DNA of 64,000 nucleotides from Orbilia blumenaviensis (lineage: Eukaryota; Ascomycota; Orbiliomycetes; Orbiliales; Orbiliaceae): positions 868,001 through 932,000 of the forward strand of contig JAVHNS010000015.1 of the NCBI GenBank assembly GCA_036872755.1. The letters run 5' to 3'. Under the pieces are notes generated by a model. That model saw only the letters and a program-made list of their open reading frames with translations. It did not search any database and was not told the DNA's origin. Of the stretch, positions 24,190-35,858 are shown in pieces. The position numbers and the translations under genes were made by a program. Position 1 is the first letter of the stretch, and the number at the start of each line of letters is the position of its first letter.

Positions 24190-24931
24190 TTAAATGGCTC
24201 GAAAATTAAGTCTTCTTCTAACCTCATCTTTAAGTCCTACCAAAAGATCCCTTTCATTAGGTGCTGATCTTGGTCTTCTTCTCGCAGCCGACCCTATCTT
24301 GGTAGACCTTCTGGAGCCAGATCCTGGCCCCCAAATCCGAGAACCAGGGGTAGTTGGCATTCGACGATCTTGTTCATTCTCCAGGAAGTTCGGGATTGTT
24401 GGCTGTTTGGTAGGCTTCTCATTCGATTGTTTGTTCTTGGTCTTTCGCCCCTTTTTGACCGGGATTCGGGATTTCTTCGATGGTCTTGGGTCGTTCGCTT
24501 CGGGAGCAGAGGGGGCGATTTTAGGCGTGCTTCGCTTCAGAATAGCTTTCTTGACTAATGTGAGACTCTTATCTGATGGAGTCTCCTTTGCGACCTGCAA
24601 ACGATACAATTCTTTGATTTGAATGACGCATTGGTGGTACTTGGTAGAAGCTTCCCTCTGGAAGTGGGACCGTTGCCGTGTCAGCTGCCATAATGATCGG
24701 GAAATCCTGTGAAACAGAACCATAAAGGGAAATACAACATACCAACTCAGTTGTCCATTTTTTAAGTAGCCTGTCGGCTGCCTTCTTTAGATAGTCTGCC
24801 CGTTCGGACTTTCTAAGGGAGTTATCTTTCAGACTGTCAATCTGGTCTAAAATCTTTAAGCGTTTGCAGCTAACCACCTTTTCCCCACCCACGCCATGGT
24901 ATACGTAATGGTCGTGCGGATTCAAAGGCAT
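24190..24931 (-). CDS. small basic coiled-coil protein, unknown function
   Basis: Predicted 227-aa protein. Exons on the minus strand are 24931-24743 and 24684-24190, joined by a 58-nt phase-0 intron (GTATGT...CAG). The joined helix (KKAADRLLKKWTTEL then LTRQRSHFQREA) runs continuously across the junction, supporting the model. The N-terminal half is a predicted coiled coil; the C-terminal half is Lys/Arg/Pro/Ser-rich with RIPVKKGRKTKNKQ, a likely nuclear localisation signal, and probably disordered. No family is recognised. A short alternative acceptor (CACAG) would give a 108-aa product with a different tail. It is convergent with the FWPL paralogue, 239 bp away. Confidence 0.55.
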
Positions 24932-25464
24932 ATTGTTCGTGTGAGAAGTGGGATAGTGAGTGTAAGAACTGGCTTCGACGAGGTATCCTTGGTAAAGATG
25001 GATGGGAGATGGGCGGTGTGTGATGGAACGCGATATGTAGATGAAGGAAAGTTAGGAGGCTTGGGGTAATGCCACAAGCTTGAAAGAAAGGAAGGAATTT
25101 GCCACGAGCGCGGTGAGCTGAACAAATCCGATGTAGATGCATCTACTTAGCCAGATCCCCATTCAGCTTCTCCCAACTCTATGCCAGTGAGCGGCCCAGA
25201 ACTACTACTCAGTGCTAAAATATCAAGCCAATTACCTAGATACTCAGCACTTTATATGACTAGCTCTCGAGAACGTGAACAATATGCCATGGGACCTGTG
25301 ATTTTATTTTCTCTAACTACCAAAGGCTTGATTGAGGGTAATCATTTTAAAACAACATGCCCTCAAATGTGCCTGGGGAATAAAATATCCTCCCATCGCA
25401 AAGTACCCTGTACCAATAAGCCATGCCCAAAAGGTCCTTGTAAGGATTGAAAAGAAACCAAAAG
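24932..25464. other. intergenic, 5' flank of small basic protein gene
   Basis: Promoter side of the minus-strand gene ending at 24931 and 3' flank of the minus-strand gene that ends at 25465. No additional gene seen. Confidence 0.5.
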
Positions 25465-27783
25465 CTAGAACGTCTCAAACTGGATATCGTCAATTAAAAT
25501 TCGGACATTCCTTGTACTAGCATACGTAGCATGGAACTCCAGAGTGTTAACACCCTTAAAATTCTTAGGGAAAGTGTCCAAGCGCCAGTTCTGCCAAGCA
25601 CCATTAGAAAAGTCAATAGCATGCTCGGCAGGATCCTCTTTGCTACCGTCTTTAAAGCCCAAGACAGTATAGTGACATTCAAATGCTCCTCCCAGCATGT
25701 TAAGTCTTGCTTTATCTTCGTCTGAAACAATTGCGGGATAGCATGTAGTCATGAGCTCTCTAATCTGGTAGACTGGGTGCCCTGGACCAGAAGGAATCCT
25801 GATTTGAGCCGTAGAATTGTTCCATTCACTAGTGCCACGATTTGACCATGCAACTTCCGCGAAAGCGAAGTTCTGCCTAGTGGCATTAATTGGACCAAAT
25901 TGCCATGTCTCGTTGTTAAAGATAACATCACTTTTCGGGTTGCCTTGAGCATCTTGGTGGCGGCCTCTCCACTCATGTCCAAACTGGAATGGAGCGGTCA
26001 ACTCCTCGGTGATCTTGAAAAAGCCGGATTTTGGGTCGACATCCGTGACGCCTTCGAAGGTAAAGGTGTTATTACCTCGAGGCCAAACTCTACCGCGCTG
26101 GCTGATATCAGAGGGTTGGGGTTGAGCTGTCCCGGAAATGCGCTCCCTGGTTTTCATCATACCGGTCACCATTGACTTCCAGGATGGATCTCCACTCCAC
26201 CTAGGGTCAGCAGTCCACGCACTGACGGGCTGGACAGGACTACGAGGCGCTGCCTGCGTTTCTCTAGGACTTAAAGTCTCCGCTGGAAGACCTAGCATTT
26301 CTCGGCCGTGCCCTTGACTAATGGCTTGAACAATATCGTTAATCTTCGAATCCGTGGATGCTGCGATACTTTTGTTGCCAGTCTGTGGGCCTTTGCCCTT
26401 TCGTGTAAAGTAAGTGAGATTATCGAGAATAATCGCAACACTTGTTGCCTGTGGATCAGCCGATATCAGGACAAAGTATACCTTTGTGAGATGATTTCCA
26501 TCGATAAGGTCGACAAAAGCAAAAGCAATATCCTCTGGAGTAGTACCAGAAGGCCTCGCAATGCTAATTTGTTGGTATTTGACTTCCTGTGCTTTATCAC
26601 CCTTCTTTTGTCGAACAAGCCCCAAGAGGCCGACCACACAAGGGGTTGAGGTGTCAAGAATACTGTTCTCATCCAAAAACTGTTCACACCCGAGAAAGAA
26701 ACTCTTAATAGACATATCTTTTCGCTTGGAGCCAAAGTAGTCGATTCCAATGGATGGAAAAATGGAAGCTGATTCATCAGTGTATGGAACCAATCCAGGG
26801 GCATACAGATGGCCGGTTGACGAGTTCATAGTCTTTTCTTCGCATTTTTCTGCGAAGTTACCATTGAGATGCTTAACGTTGTAGAACCCATCATACTGCA
26901 TGTCTTTCCAAGGAACGGAGATGCTGTTGTAAGTGGCGGCGCCATTCATATCAAAACAATCCGTAACATGTCCACGTCGTTCCTCAAGCAAAACGGCGCT
27001 TGGTGACGTCTGTGGGGTGTAAGTAGCTTCAGTAATCGTTGTAGCATTGGTTGAGTACTCGACCCCATTGATAATGAACATTAGGGAGTCACCGTGAACA
27101 ACATCGAGAGGCGTTTCGTTCTGCAAATCAGCTGGTGTTGTAAACAAGACCGTGTAGTCTCTGATGCTGAAGACTAATTCTTTGATGTCTCTGAATTTGG
27201 GTTTGAATATTACTGGTTGAAGTTCGGCTCTTCCAGCCTCTAGGCGACCGAGGCGGTTCATCCGGGCATAAGGGGGGGAGAAAGTACCATATTGTGAAGT
27301 GATGACTTCCCCAACTTCGTTCATTCCGTCGAAGATAACATTGCACTCGACTGGAATTCCGCTGCGGAGGGCACAACCAAATTTGAGAGTCTCGATGCCG
27401 AAAGATGAAAGATCTGAGTCCTGGTAGATAGTCGAGAGGTAAGGGTCATCGTCATGCTTGACTCTTTTCGCCTCATCCAAAGGAATCATGACAAATGCAT
27501 CCTTCCCGCCAGAATACTGGGTGAAATGTTTGTTCGCCCCAACACGGAAGTTCTTCCAGAGGAGGCCTTCGTAAGGGGTGTCAATAGGACGCCAGTCGAG
27601 ATCACCTAGAGTATCAAATTCTTCACTATCAAAGGAAACATTATAGGAAGAGATTCGATCACGGATGACGAATTCTTGGTACTCAGGAGCACCCGCCGCA
27701 AGCGTTGGAACCGCAGGAATGGTTGACCCGAGCCAAAGGCTTAGGATACCGACTCCCGTTAGCGATGAGGTAAGAGATGGCAT
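25465..27783 (-). CDS. intronless secreted protein of unknown function
   Basis: Single-exon 772-aa protein. A hydrophobic N-terminus (about residues 1-31, ending near TLAAGAPEY) is a clear signal peptide candidate. Several N-glycosylation sequons are present (NVS, NET, NAT, NSS, NKS, NNT, NNST). There is no transmembrane segment after the signal, so extracellular or wall-associated. At least two regions end in a beta-strand-rich pattern (VYFVLISADP...VAIILDNLTYF and LEFHATYAS...VRILIDDIQF), which resembles repeated jelly-roll/carbohydrate-binding-like modules; this is a structural guess. A Pro/Ser-rich linker lies at about residues 500-560. No catalytic motif or named family is recognised. 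The open frame of 2.3 kb without an intron and the codon regularity leave little doubt that it is a gene. Confidence 0.85.
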   Translation of the reverse strand: MPSLTSSLTGVGILSLWLGSTIPAVPTLAAGAPEYQEFVIRDRISSYNVSFDSEEFDTLGDLDWRPIDTPYEGLLWKNFRVGANKHFTQYSGGKDAFVMIPLDEAKRVKHDDDPYLSTIYQDSDLSSFGIETLKFGCALRSGIPVECNVIFDGMNEVGEVITSQYGTFSPPYARMNRLGRLEAGRAELQPVIFKPKFRDIKELVFSIRDYTVLFTTPADLQNETPLDVVHGDSLMFIINGVEYSTNATTITEATYTPQTSPSAVLLEERRGHVTDCFDMNGAATYNSISVPWKDMQYDGFYNVKHLNGNFAEKCEEKTMNSSTGHLYAPGLVPYTDESASIFPSIGIDYFGSKRKDMSIKSFFLGCEQFLDENSILDTSTPCVVGLLGLVRQKKGDKAQEVKYQQISIARPSGTTPEDIAFAFVDLIDGNHLTKVYFVLISADPQATSVAIILDNLTYFTRKGKGPQTGNKSIAASTDSKINDIVQAISQGHGREMLGLPAETLSPRETQAAPRSPVQPVSAWTADPRWSGDPSWKSMVTGMMKTRERISGTAQPQPSDISQRGRVWPRGNNTFTFEGVTDVDPKSGFFKITEELTAPFQFGHEWRGRHQDAQGNPKSDVIFNNETWQFGPINATRQNFAFAEVAWSNRGTSEWNNSTAQIRIPSGPGHPVYQIRELMTTCYPAIVSDEDKARLNMLGGAFECHYTVLGFKDGSKEDPAEHAIDFSNGAWQNWRLDTFPKNFKGVNTLEFHATYASTRNVRILIDDIQFETF

Positions 27784-30776
27784 ATCGATAGTTTAAAGTT
27801 TGATAGAATCGTACAGCAAGGATATGGAGATGTTAAGGAAGAAAGCTATCTAGGTCTGGTGTATTCGAACCTGATGCAGAGAGTAGTATTAAGGAAAAGA
27901 GAAGAAAGGGAGAAAGTACGCTACAGATAACATCACTTTATGTGCGATATTATTGCTCGCGGAGATCTCTATTTTAATGGAAATATAAGTTACGTTATCT
28001 TTTTAGGTTTATATTATGGTCAACAGCGTCTAGCATTGAGACTGGTTTATATTCCGATATATGGCTTGCCTGATGCGCTTGTAGATCAATTTGCGTTGAG
28101 ACGGTTGGATTCTGCACTCGTTGTATTTTGTATTTACAACGCATTTTCAAGAGCCCAGGCTATCCCTCAGTCTCGTGACCAGTAGTCCTTCGCACCCCAT
28201 TGTCCCCGTCAGGCAGAGCGTCTCATTCCCGCACCCTTTATATTGCGGGGTAAGCAGCTTGAATTTAGCGATCATAAGATCTTTGGTCTCCATTACCGAT
28301 CGTTGATGACGCCTGTAACGATGTCGATTTCCGTATAATTGTTCGAACTACACGTTAGAGTCCCGATACTATCCCGATGCGCGATTTTAGAAGCTTCGAC
28401 ATGCGTATATGAGCGTGTTACGTATTGGCTAGTTCAACTGTAAATTTCTTTAACTATTTCGACAGCCTTGCGGGGCGAGGGTACGGACGTTTAGCGAACC
28501 ACCAAGTTCCGGACCAATAGATCAAAAACAAAATTTAATAGATTTGTTTGGCTATTCTAAAGACTAGATGAACAAGAATTGCCGTGTTAAACGAGTGCAC
28601 CGGCCGAGAAAAACCAGTGCCCTATTTGCTCAATTTTTGATCGTTAATCATAAAGCCCTCCAGACCCGGCTATAGGAAAATTTTCTTTAGGAGCGCTCCC
28701 GAGTGGGTTACTCGGCGAGGCCCGATGCTGCCTTGATTTATAAAGAAATTTAAGATATACCGATGCGTGCGTTTGGGCTCATAATTTCAAATATCGTAGC
28801 AATAGAGTTCTTTGAAAGGGATTTGTGAGGTGGATCCAATCCAACTGTGAGGTTACCGTCGGCCTTTAAAGACATTTCGAGCGTATGTGGGCACCAGTGA
28901 CCGACGTTCTCCTCGAGTTTAGCCGTTTGAAAACCTCTAATCCCATCTAGTGTGCAGCAAATTTAGCCTCGACCACTTATTTTCGTCTTAAAAGTGCGGT
29001 ATACAAGCATTTAATTCATAGCGGTGGTTGTGTACAGCGCGAGCTTGTCGATATGCTTGTACTTGAGTATCGACCAGCCTGAGAATTCATAAATATATTA
29101 TAGCGTCTTTGTTTCCACTGCTGGTATTGCTACGGTAGACCATATAAACACTCTCGACTCCACGTCACGAAAAGATCTCAAATGCACAATTTCAATCTGT
29201 TGCTGTACCCAGCTTTTCGAAATTTCCGGATGCTCGTCTAGTTTAAAATAAAGCGATTATAATTTTCACCTTAAGCTCGTCCCCTCGCATTATTAATCCG
29301 ACTTAAAGTCAGTGTAGATCGGCTTTCTTCAAAAATCGCTGACTATCGCCGCATTATTCATAATCACGGCTCCGTTGTACAATAGAAAGATATTTCATTA
29401 ATATCAATATTTCGGTCTCAACAAGGGACTTAAGTATATTAGACAAAGGAAATAGAAGCAATTGGTCTCCGAGAAGCTAGCTCGCCTAAAGGACGGAGTC
29501 CTGCAAATATAGAAAATGTGCTATAGGCTCTATTACTTCAAGTTGGTATGTAAGCCCGCAGCGTTCAATCTAACGCACCGGTTACAAGAATCTATTTTGC
29601 AGTTACGTGTACATACATGCGGGCATGTAATAATAACTAACATTATTCTGGGGTTTCGTGTAGTGCCGCCATGAAGATGCACAACTAAATCCCCACGGGT
29701 GCCGTTATATGCAATCCCAAGTCTCGTCTAGTAGCAACTACACGAGTCGCTACCGGCACCGCTATAGTTCTTACTATGCCGACCAACAACCGGTTTGCTT
29801 AAATTCAGACTCAGAGAAGGTCGTCTACGATTACTGCGACGCTTGTTACCAGTACTACAGTGGGCAAATTGATTATGCTCGTTGTAGAGCGCTTGTAGCG
29901 AGTGCTAGGAGCAGAGTCGCCAGGGTCGTTGAGGCGTTTGGAGAGCTGGGGTGTCGATATTAGAAGACGCGAAATCGGTATACCGAGCGAGAGTGCGGCT
30001 GGCTAGTTATGGCTCGCAACGGAAATGCGGAACATATATCTTCCTTGCACCTCCACCGAAAAAAATATCATATAGTATCAATATGTATTATATTCAATAA
30101 AATCACCTAAAAGTAATTTAAGCAGGCGAGACTGCCATCGAAAAGTTTCAAGTTCGCCGGTTTTCATGGTGCATGTTGGGGGTGCTAAGCTAGAACTCTT
30201 GCTCGGAATATACATATTTTGCGATGATTAGTCCACATGGAATATTTGAATACTAAACGCAACATAAGAGAGTAAGGGCAGCTGGTGAACAGGGCCCAGG
30301 GTAGATAAATCTACCGATGAATTGTGGAACGGACAGTGGTGGATTATTGGTCTTATGAAGATTAATTATCATTAAAGTGGTAGGTGGGTAGGTAGTTATA
30401 ATTATATAACGCAAAACAACGAATAAGTGAACGACACAATGGGATCATGGGTATCTTTTTTCGAGACCGTTAGAGAAATGCAAGAACTGGTATGAAAGAA
30501 TTGACAAGTAGCATGGCCGGCTGACAAAGCAGGGAGTACCAAAACAAAGTAACGAGCCAGGCCCATCCGCTCGTATGTGGAGTCCGAGAGGACAAAGTAA
30601 AAGATATAAGATTCGATAAAATGGGAAATGTTCAAAGTTATTAAGAAAGAAAAAAAAAGAAAGAAAGGAAGAAAGAGGAAAAACACTCCCCGAAGATATA
30701 GCGTTGAAAGTTTTACCCCCATAGCCGTTGTCGTCACAGCTCTGCCGTATCTTATATGCGATATCTCCGTTTTCCA
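27784..30776. other. 3-kb AT-rich gene-poor region
   Basis: Mostly AT-rich sequence with frequent stop codons in all frames and no recognisable coding region, apart from a small open frame at 29709-29963 listed separately. It could be an old degraded repeat; a RIP index would tell. The left end is the promoter side of the secreted-protein gene. Confidence 0.45.
29709..29963 (+). CDS. possible small Tyr/Ser-rich protein
   Basis: An 84-codon ATG-initiated open frame stands out as a GC-richer island inside AT-rich surroundings. It encodes a Ser/Tyr-rich N-terminus and four or five Cys, including a YDYCDACYQYY segment, then a helical C-terminal half (RALVASARSRVARVVEAF). No signal peptide, no domain and no family are recognised. 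It may be a real small gene or an accident of base composition. Confidence 0.3.
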   Translation: MQSQVSSSSNYTSRYRHRYSSYYADQQPVCLNSDSEKVVYDYCDACYQYYSGQIDYARCRALVASARSRVARVVEAFGELGCRY

Positions 30777-31257
30777 TCATTCAGTGTCGGTGTTGGCTTG
30801 TCTGCTGGGGCCGGCAATCACTTCTTCTGTCTCACGGGCCCCAACATTTTCTTGGTGCTTCTCTACGACCTTCTCTAACTCTGGAAGCTTGGATCCCTTG
30901 CGAATGGCATTAACAAGGGAAAGCACAGCATCGTCATTTCCCGATTGTAGACAGTTAAATAGGGACTCTAGAGCGTCATGCTTCGATTTTATTGCATCCA
31001 AGGCAGCCTTTGCGGACTCCTTCCGTCTACCGTCAAGAGCGACTTCGAACACACATTCGCGCCCCTTTCTCGCGCACGACTCACACGGCGCCGGCGGACC
31101 AGAGCACTGGGAACAACTAACAAGTTAGACGAGTCTGTGCCCAATGAGCGCTCGAAGATACCAATTTTGGATATTTTACCTTGCACTTCCCCTTCTTACA
31201 GCTACCGCAGGCGGAACTGATTCTCTTAGCGGCAGTCCTTGGTTGTACTCCAGACAT
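30777..31257 (-). CDS. minimal Zn2Cys6 zinc-cluster protein
   Basis: Predicted 135-aa protein. Exons on the minus strand are 31257-31180 and 31106-30777, with a 73-nt phase-0 intron that splits the zinc cluster (CTAAC branch site). Spliced, it gives a complete C-x2-C-x6-C-...-C-x2-C-x6-C binuclear cluster: ACGSCKKGKCKC, then PPAPCESC and KGREC. The remainder is a short helical segment (SAKAALDAIKSKHDALESLF) that may dimerise. The fungal transcription-factor middle homology region found in full-length members is absent. It probably binds DNA in the nucleus, as a truncated regulator or dominant-negative form. It is divergent from a full-length Zn2Cys6 gene starting at 32210, so the two share about 950 bp of upstream DNA. 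Confidence 0.75.
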
Positions 31258-32209
31258 ATATGTCTTCGCAATATTGATTTGTTGTGTTTGGCGACCTGAG
31301 AAATATTTTGCTACAGCCCTGTGGACCTTTAAGAAGAAATTTCCGCACCAGAAATGCCTAAACTCTTCCAACCTCCGGGGGGCGTCTGGGGCGATCAAGT
31401 GCGGCTGGATGTCCCCTGGTTGGCTGTCGAATGGGGCTATCTTGAGGGTATCGAACTGGGGACTTGATGTTATGTCCCCACCACGCGCAACAGCTATCGT
31501 TGAACCTGTTGTAGTAATATCGACCCAAGGCGACAACCACAGTTATGGGTCCCACAGATTCGAAGTCCGATGGAATCGAGATCCAATTTCGCATCTTGCG
31601 GGCGAATTTCCCATCCACCTTCCACGCTAGCCCAGGAAAGTGGGTCCGTCCAAGCCAATCCAGGCCGTTCGGACCCACTCGATCGCCCTAGTGATATATG
31701 ATTGGTCGGGAAGGACAGCCGCTGCCAAACGGTCGGCCGATTCTCATCTGAAATCCGTGCAACATGATAGCAAACAAGAGCTGTCGGCTCTGGCTTCCAG
31801 CTGCACAGCTGCACAGCGACAACTGACTGTCCCGCTCTCAAGCTTTGCCGCCTCGATGCAGAGTCCAGCTGAGCCCCGTGAGCCCGTTTCTGCGCCAAGG
31901 CCATGGAGCAAGCCGTTGAGCACCGGAAAAAGTCCCTGATGGACCCCCGCCTGTCTTATATGACGGCAAGACAGGTGGTGGAGTTTGCCTGGGCTAGCTT
32001 CAGAAAGTGGCCGCTATTGTTATTGTCTTCTTCTTCCATCTCGGATAAGTCGAACTTCTTTCCTCCACACTTTCCGCGGGATCTCCCCATTTAATCTGGG
32101 TTATATCACGGTCGGGTGCCCCTCAACTCGGTTCAGCATTTGCATTGCCATCACTTCCTGGAAACGGATATAGTAGCAGGGCTTCCAAGCGTCTAGCTTA
32201 TCGATAAAC
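31258..32209. promoter_or_regulatory. shared region between divergent Zn2Cys6 genes
   Basis: This 952-bp stretch carries the upstream regions of both zinc-cluster genes. The several overlapping open frames on both strands show no family similarity and are not called. It is a plausible bidirectional promoter; no specific CGG-triplet operator was confirmed. Confidence 0.4.
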
Positions 32210-35200
32210 ATGTCCGGAAGACCAGGCGGTTCCAAAGCCCCTCTGAGGAAGCTGCGTCCAGCGCCGGCGCTTCAACCGCGGCCTGCTATGGTAGCAAAGT
32301 CGACGAAGAAAACCCGAGCAAAGAGCGCTTGTATGCCCTGCCAGCAGTCAAAGAAGAAGGTATGGCGCCAAATATCCCTCCACTTCTGCGTGTCTATTGT
32401 TTCATGCATAAGCATCAATGTAATCCAACGTTGAATATCCTGCACCCTGGTTCATCTACAACACAATCGTGTGGAAGGCGAGCATGGGTGCTCCTTCTTG
32501 AAGCTCGAGCCTTAAGGCATTTTTGCTAGGTTAATGAAGCTAGACCCACCTGTTCCCCTCTTAGATCCCACGCCTGGGTAATACAGATACTAAATTTTAT
32601 TATAGTGCGATGAAGACTCCCCAAAGTGTGGTTCCTGTGTCGAATCCGACTTGGAGTGTGTGTACAGCGTCGAGGACACAGCGCGGCACAAGCGAAATAT
32701 CATGAAAAATAAAATTAAGGACTACGAATCGGACATTGAGAAGTACGAAAGGATTCTGGATCATATCAAAGGCTCTAGTGTGTCCTCTTTACAACGTGTC
32801 CTCGAGGTTATTCGAGGGCAGGCGACTCTTGAGGAGATCATGATGTTTATCCGGAACGACCAAACCGCATATCTCCCCACGGAGGTCATATCGCCTATGC
32901 CCACCACGTCGCCACTGAGTTTGCTTATGAACGAGGAATGGTACGAAAGAATGGAGCCGGGCGAAACTGTGAACCTCGAAATGCTCGACGACCGACCTAT
33001 TCTTGACATAACCGCCCACCCGTGGACTACGGTAACAGATGATGACGAGCTTGTTTCTCATCTTATGTCGCTGTATATGACATGGGACCACCCGGTCTGG
33101 CATCTCTTTGACTTCGACATTTTTATCGATGCAATGAAAACCGGTGATACGACCTACTGTTCGCCACTCCTTGTCAATGCGACGCTCGCGGAAGCATGTG
33201 TAAGTTAGCTCTACGCCATACGACCCGCAGCTGCAACGGACGAGGTGGCTCGACCCCATCGCCGAACATGAAGACGAGCTCTCAAATACTATCATTCTCC
33301 GAACGAAATCTAGGGCTAAGCTATCTCGGTATGTAGAGCACCGGGCCGGGCTCGAGGTCTTTACGCATCGGGATAACCTAGCGCCTGCTGCTATAAGGTT
33401 CATGTTTGGCAGTGGGGTCCTGTTGCCCGTTCTACCACGTCAGCATGTCGCGAAAGACAAAGATGCTACATATTAAAACAAAAGAACAAAAACAGCAGCT
33501 GTAGGAGTCAACGCCTTCCTACAGTGTTGTAAAAAAAAAAAAAAAAAAAAAAAATCTATCGTGTTACGTCTGTCCGCTCCCTTGATAGCCAAGGTCTGTG
33601 TAGAGAAATCACAAACTACCAGTGCGGAAGACGAACTTTCTCTTTCTGAGGGTACAATTGTTGCTAACAAGCTTACAGCATTATTCTAATAGAATAACCT
33701 TCCGGGCGGACCCGCATGATCCCAACTTCATCGGCCACCGTTTTTTCCAAGAAGCGATGCGACTATGGGCCGAAGAAACCACACGGATACCTACCCTCCT
33801 TACCGTGCAGAGTGCTCTTATGCTGGGCGTTACCCTTGCGGCTGACGGAATGGACCGTCTTGGTGGAATGTTTCTCAACAATGGGATTCGACTGTGTCGG
33901 GAACTCTTTCTTCGCCCTGAGGCCGAGGATCAAGCGAAAGGGAAAGGCGTAGCGGGCCCGCAGACCGATGCCGAAAAGAAGTTTGAACTCGCGAAACAAG
34001 TCACAGTCTGGGCAGCATTTAGCTTCCAAGGGTACATATACCTCCATATAGTTCTCGTATTGTCTGCCACTAATAAGAAAGCTACTTGCAACTAGTATGT
34101 ATGATTGGGTAGCACGTTGCGCTCATACGATGCCAGTGCCAGACATTCCGCTGCCTTATCTGGAGACTCACCGCCCTGCCGGGTATGTCGCGCCTACCGA
34201 CGACTTGCCGGCGCATCCCATTCGGCACGCCGAAGGCGGTGCATTCAGAGAGGTTAAGATGGCAGACGAATGGCGCCCATACCCTTACGTCAGGGACCCC
34301 GAACCTAATGTCATGAGAATCACGTTTCAGTATCATGCTGCTCTTCACATAATCGTATACGAATTAAGTGAAATGCAGCTAGAAAACATTAATGGCGAAA
34401 AGTCGCTGGCGATGTCCGAGAAAAAGCGCTTCAACGCACTTCTCGATGATTGGAGAGATAGTTTACCAGAGGAAATTCAAGGCACGAAATTCTTGTCCCC
34501 AGGGCCCACATTTATGAAGTAAGTACTCCATTCCTATTATATGAGAAGCATCTTCGGTCCGCCTAACTTTAAACCTAGCGCGTTGTATCACATCATTATT
34601 ATGGACATCCACCAAAACAAAATTAAGGATGAAGAGCAAGAAGACCCAACTGAGCTCGAACTCTTCAAAGAGGAGTCAGAAGGCCGCTTCGAACGCTCAA
34701 GGACCGGGCTTTACGTTCTGCTAGATGTCTACAATCGCAAAAACGGAATGTTTACAATGTCCCAACCACTCACATTTGCAATGCTGATTGTATCCCAAAA
34801 TGCTATGAGTAGCCTCGCGAAGGTCAAGGGGTTGGATACCCCAACACCCGTCCCCGAAGGAGTGGAAAAGGACGACACCGTTAGTGTGCGGCCTATCCTT
34901 GCGCGTGGGCCTTATGATGAAGATCATATCGTCCAGACTTTTGAAAATACATTACAGTGGGCATGCCACGCCAGCAGCAGCTTTGTTACCATCAAGATAT
35001 TCGTACGCTTGATGCAGCTTGAAGCCAAGAGGATCGGAATAGAGCTCTCCCCTGCCAATATTGAAAACCTAAGACGATTATTTCAGTGGGAGAATAAAGA
35101 TAAGGGTAAATGGATCGAAGACTTGGAGAAGACACAAACGACTTTGGTATGGAGGAAGAAAAAGAAGGAGTCAAACATTGTAGAAATGGTTAAGTCATTG

Positions 35201-35227
35201 GAGGAACTGACTGTGGCGGAAGGTTAG
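32210..35227 (+). CDS. Zn2Cys6 transcription factor with fungal-specific middle domain
   Basis: Predicted 722-aa nuclear regulator. Exons 32210-32359, 32606-33199, 33679-34031, 34096-34518, 34579-35227; all phases close. The zinc cluster spans the first intron: ACMPCQQSKKK in exon 1 and CDEDSPKCGSCVESDLEC in exon 2. A basic N-terminus and a coiled-coil (DYESDIEKYERILDHI) follow. The rest matches the fungal transcription-factor middle homology region, with PLLVNATLAEAC joined to HYSNRITFRADP, GHRFFQEAMRLW, LTVQSALMLGVTLAADGMD and a SFQMYDW-type joint across intron 3. Introns 1 and 2 are long for this genome (246 and 479 nt). Intron 2 contains a run of 24 A. The target genes are unknown; the divergent small Zn2Cys6 gene may be co-regulated. 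Confidence 0.88.
33531..33554 (+). repeat. 24-nt poly-A tract inside a long intron
   Basis: An uninterrupted run of 24 A lies in intron 2 of the Zn2Cys6 factor. With the unusual intron length (479 nt) and a GGCTCGACCCC sequence near 33245 resembling a Pol III B box, a retroposed short element is possible, but no target-site duplication was found by eye. Confidence 0.5.
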
Positions 35228-35858
35228 CCTTGCATCTCGGGCGCGCTAGACCTCTCGAAATCATATTTGTTTTTATGTTGTTATAGTGTTGGTACACGAT
35301 ATATTCTACTATAAACCTATGTTTTATCTATCAGAGTAGACTGCTGCCACGAATACGGGGCCATATTTCTCACTGAAGCTCCACTTACGTCATAGCATTC
35401 TATTGGCCTTGGTAAAATTTCAATGTAAGTAGTCTTAATTAGAAACACAATATACATCAGCCTCGTGGGGGTTATATTTAGTTATAAAATACGAAACTAC
35501 CTAGGTAGTTATAACACACTGAGTTAGAACGTCAGATTGTCAACGTGCACACATCGTTGATGTGGAAATCCATAGACGGGCTCGGCGCTTTATAGAGCTC
35601 ATACGTAGGATAACCCCCTTAGAAATGCTGCAACCAGGCCAAACATTCCTCAACATCTTCCACGCGCCACATCCGCAAATATTTAAAGCTGGACCATCCC
35701 AAAAAAAACATTCGATGACCATGATCACTCCCACAATTCCCATTATAGAACCACGCGAGTATCGCGCCTCCACGCCCCGATATTGAATAAATCACCCACC
35801 CCCACGGTCGAAAAGAATCCCTTGTTCCGCCGATACAACCACCCGTGGGTACAATATC
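35228..35858. other. intergenic
   Basis: 3' flank of the Zn2Cys6 factor and 5' flank of the next small gene. An open stretch at 35562-35786 is in the same frame as the downstream first exon but is closed by a stop; it might hold an upstream exon. Confidence 0.4.

Noticed and set aside
31117..31904. Overlapping long minus-strand frames upstream of the small Zn2Cys6 gene
   Set aside because: No start in good context and no family similarity; the zinc-cluster protein has a suitable ATG at 31257.
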